A stretch of 64,000 nt of DNA from Agelaius tricolor (taxonomy: Eukaryota > Chordata > Aves > Passeriformes > Icteridae). The notes beneath the pieces are model-generated. The model was not told where the DNA came from. It saw only the letters and a list, made by a program, of their open reading frames with translations, and searched no databases. Positions within the stretch are counted from its first letter, which is position 1. Every line of letters starts with the position of its first letter. The stretch is taken from positions 310,001 through 374,000 of the forward strand of contig JALJCS010000056.1 of assembly GCA_023055355.1 (NCBI GenBank). Direction: 5' to 3'. This document shows, piece by piece, positions 63,418 to 64,000 of the stretch. The translations under genes and the position numbers were made by a program.

Positions 63418-64000
63418 AAAAAAAAAAAAGAAAAAAAAAAAGGTAAGAAGAGAAGAAGGGTGGAGGGGGGCAAAAGGGAACCAAGGCATGCCCCCAGGGT
63501 CCCCATGCCCGTGGCTGTTCTCCCCTGCTCCGGCCCTGCAGCGAAGTGGCAGCAGCAGAGAGAAAGGTGAAGAACAGCATTGACAGCAAGGCTGTGAAAA
63601 GAGGGGGAGGGGGCTAGCACTAGAAGATAAAATCAAAGCAGAGATTGCTGAATCTACAAACCTCACAAAGTGGTTTGTTTTTCTTAAGTAAGTAGGTTTT
63701 TTTTCTTTTTTCTTTTGTGTGTTTTGTTTGCTGTTAAAAATAAGAATTTTTTTTCCTAAAGAATGGGTTTGTAAGGCTAAAACAATTAAATGCTGCCCAA
63801 AAAGTAAAAAGCACTAGATGTGATTGATCTCATGTTAAAATTGGTCTGGCCTTTCTTCTTTAACTAACTGTAACTCACAGAAAGAAGAATTTGCTTCGGC
63901 AACTATTAGCACAGCTGGATATAAGAAGAAGAGGCTGCTGTGGAGAAAGCTTTTAGCTAAACCCAGAAAGTTTGGAAGAAAAACGAATGGTAAAAGTTAA
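63418..64000. other. Unassigned sequence after the RT of element E
   Basis: Begins with an A-rich run (63419-63441), followed by GC-moderate sequence. No retroviral homology is visible to the window end; continuation of pol would be expected, so another insertion or deletion is likely. Its frames on - look accidental. Confidence 0.4.

Larger units (their letters stand above)
56766..64000 (+). mobile_element. Element E: provirus of the A family with tRNA-iMet PBS, 3' end outside the window
   Basis: 5' LTR 56766-57382, primer-binding site, long repeat-containing leader, then retroviral domains in an abnormal order: RNase H/integrase pieces (59690-60420) precede gag (about 60530-61560), protease (61784-62110) and RT (62150-63417). 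All are broken by stops. It is inserted in the D2 env after GCTAT; the right end, which should repeat GCTAT, is not in the window. Protease and RT are closest to provirus A. Confidence 0.85.

Overview
The window is a bird genome segment made almost entirely of endogenous retrovirus (ERV) sequence. The bird assignment is an inference. It rests on the LTR families (several read like passerine ERVK and ERVL LTRs), on an alpharetrovirus-type envelope, and on retroviral primer-binding sites matching vertebrate tRNA-Asn, tRNA-Trp and initiator tRNA-Met. I recognised no host gene, tRNA, rRNA or CRISPR array. The density of nested insertions would suit a W chromosome or other low-recombination region, but the sequence alone cannot prove that.

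Layout. (1) 522-7497: a decayed gammaretrovirus-like provirus 'A' on + (protease, RT, RNase H, integrase, a small Cys-rich ORF, env, 3' LTR), with a solo LTR in its RT. (2) 7498-8834: a deleted relative 'A-prime' on - (5' LTR, leader, scrap of pol), abutting the outer end of A's 3' LTR. (3) 8835-11035: a betaretrovirus-like gag plus the start of a dUTPase on -, cut by the A-prime LTR. (4) 11041-18053: mostly solo LTRs. (5) 18054-25277: remnant provirus 'C' on + (pol, env, PPT, 3' LTR), its pol split by three LTR insertions, one of which holds two more. (6) 25278-27903: short LTR and gag-like pieces. (7) 27904-37749: gammaretrovirus-like provirus 'D1' on -. (8) 37955-39235: a solo LTR and an LTR fragment. 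(9) 39236-56765: provirus 'D2' on +, the inverted partner of D1. Inside its protease sits (10) a young class II (ERVK) provirus on -, 42297-51641, with 6-bp target duplications, nearly identical LTRs, a perfect tRNA-Asn PBS and an open env. (11) 56766-64000: element 'E' on +, of the A family, with a perfect initiator tRNA-Met PBS, inserted in the D2 env and running off the window.

Main observations. D1 and D2 share about 5.1 kb of almost identical gag-pol-env-leader, including the same nonsense codons, while their LTRs, leaders and remaining env differ clearly; this looks like gene conversion between inverted copies or a duplicated block (or an assembly problem). The D family, and independently family A, carries a small ORF between pol and env with two spaced CxxC pairs, resembling a zinc-binding accessory protein; I do not recognise it. 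In D, pol is joined to gag by an in-frame UAG, as in gammaretroviruses. The ERVK provirus combines betaretrovirus-like gag/dUTPase/pol with an alpharetrovirus-type env, and has lost the RNase H end and integrase zinc domain. None of the proviruses looks complete and functional.
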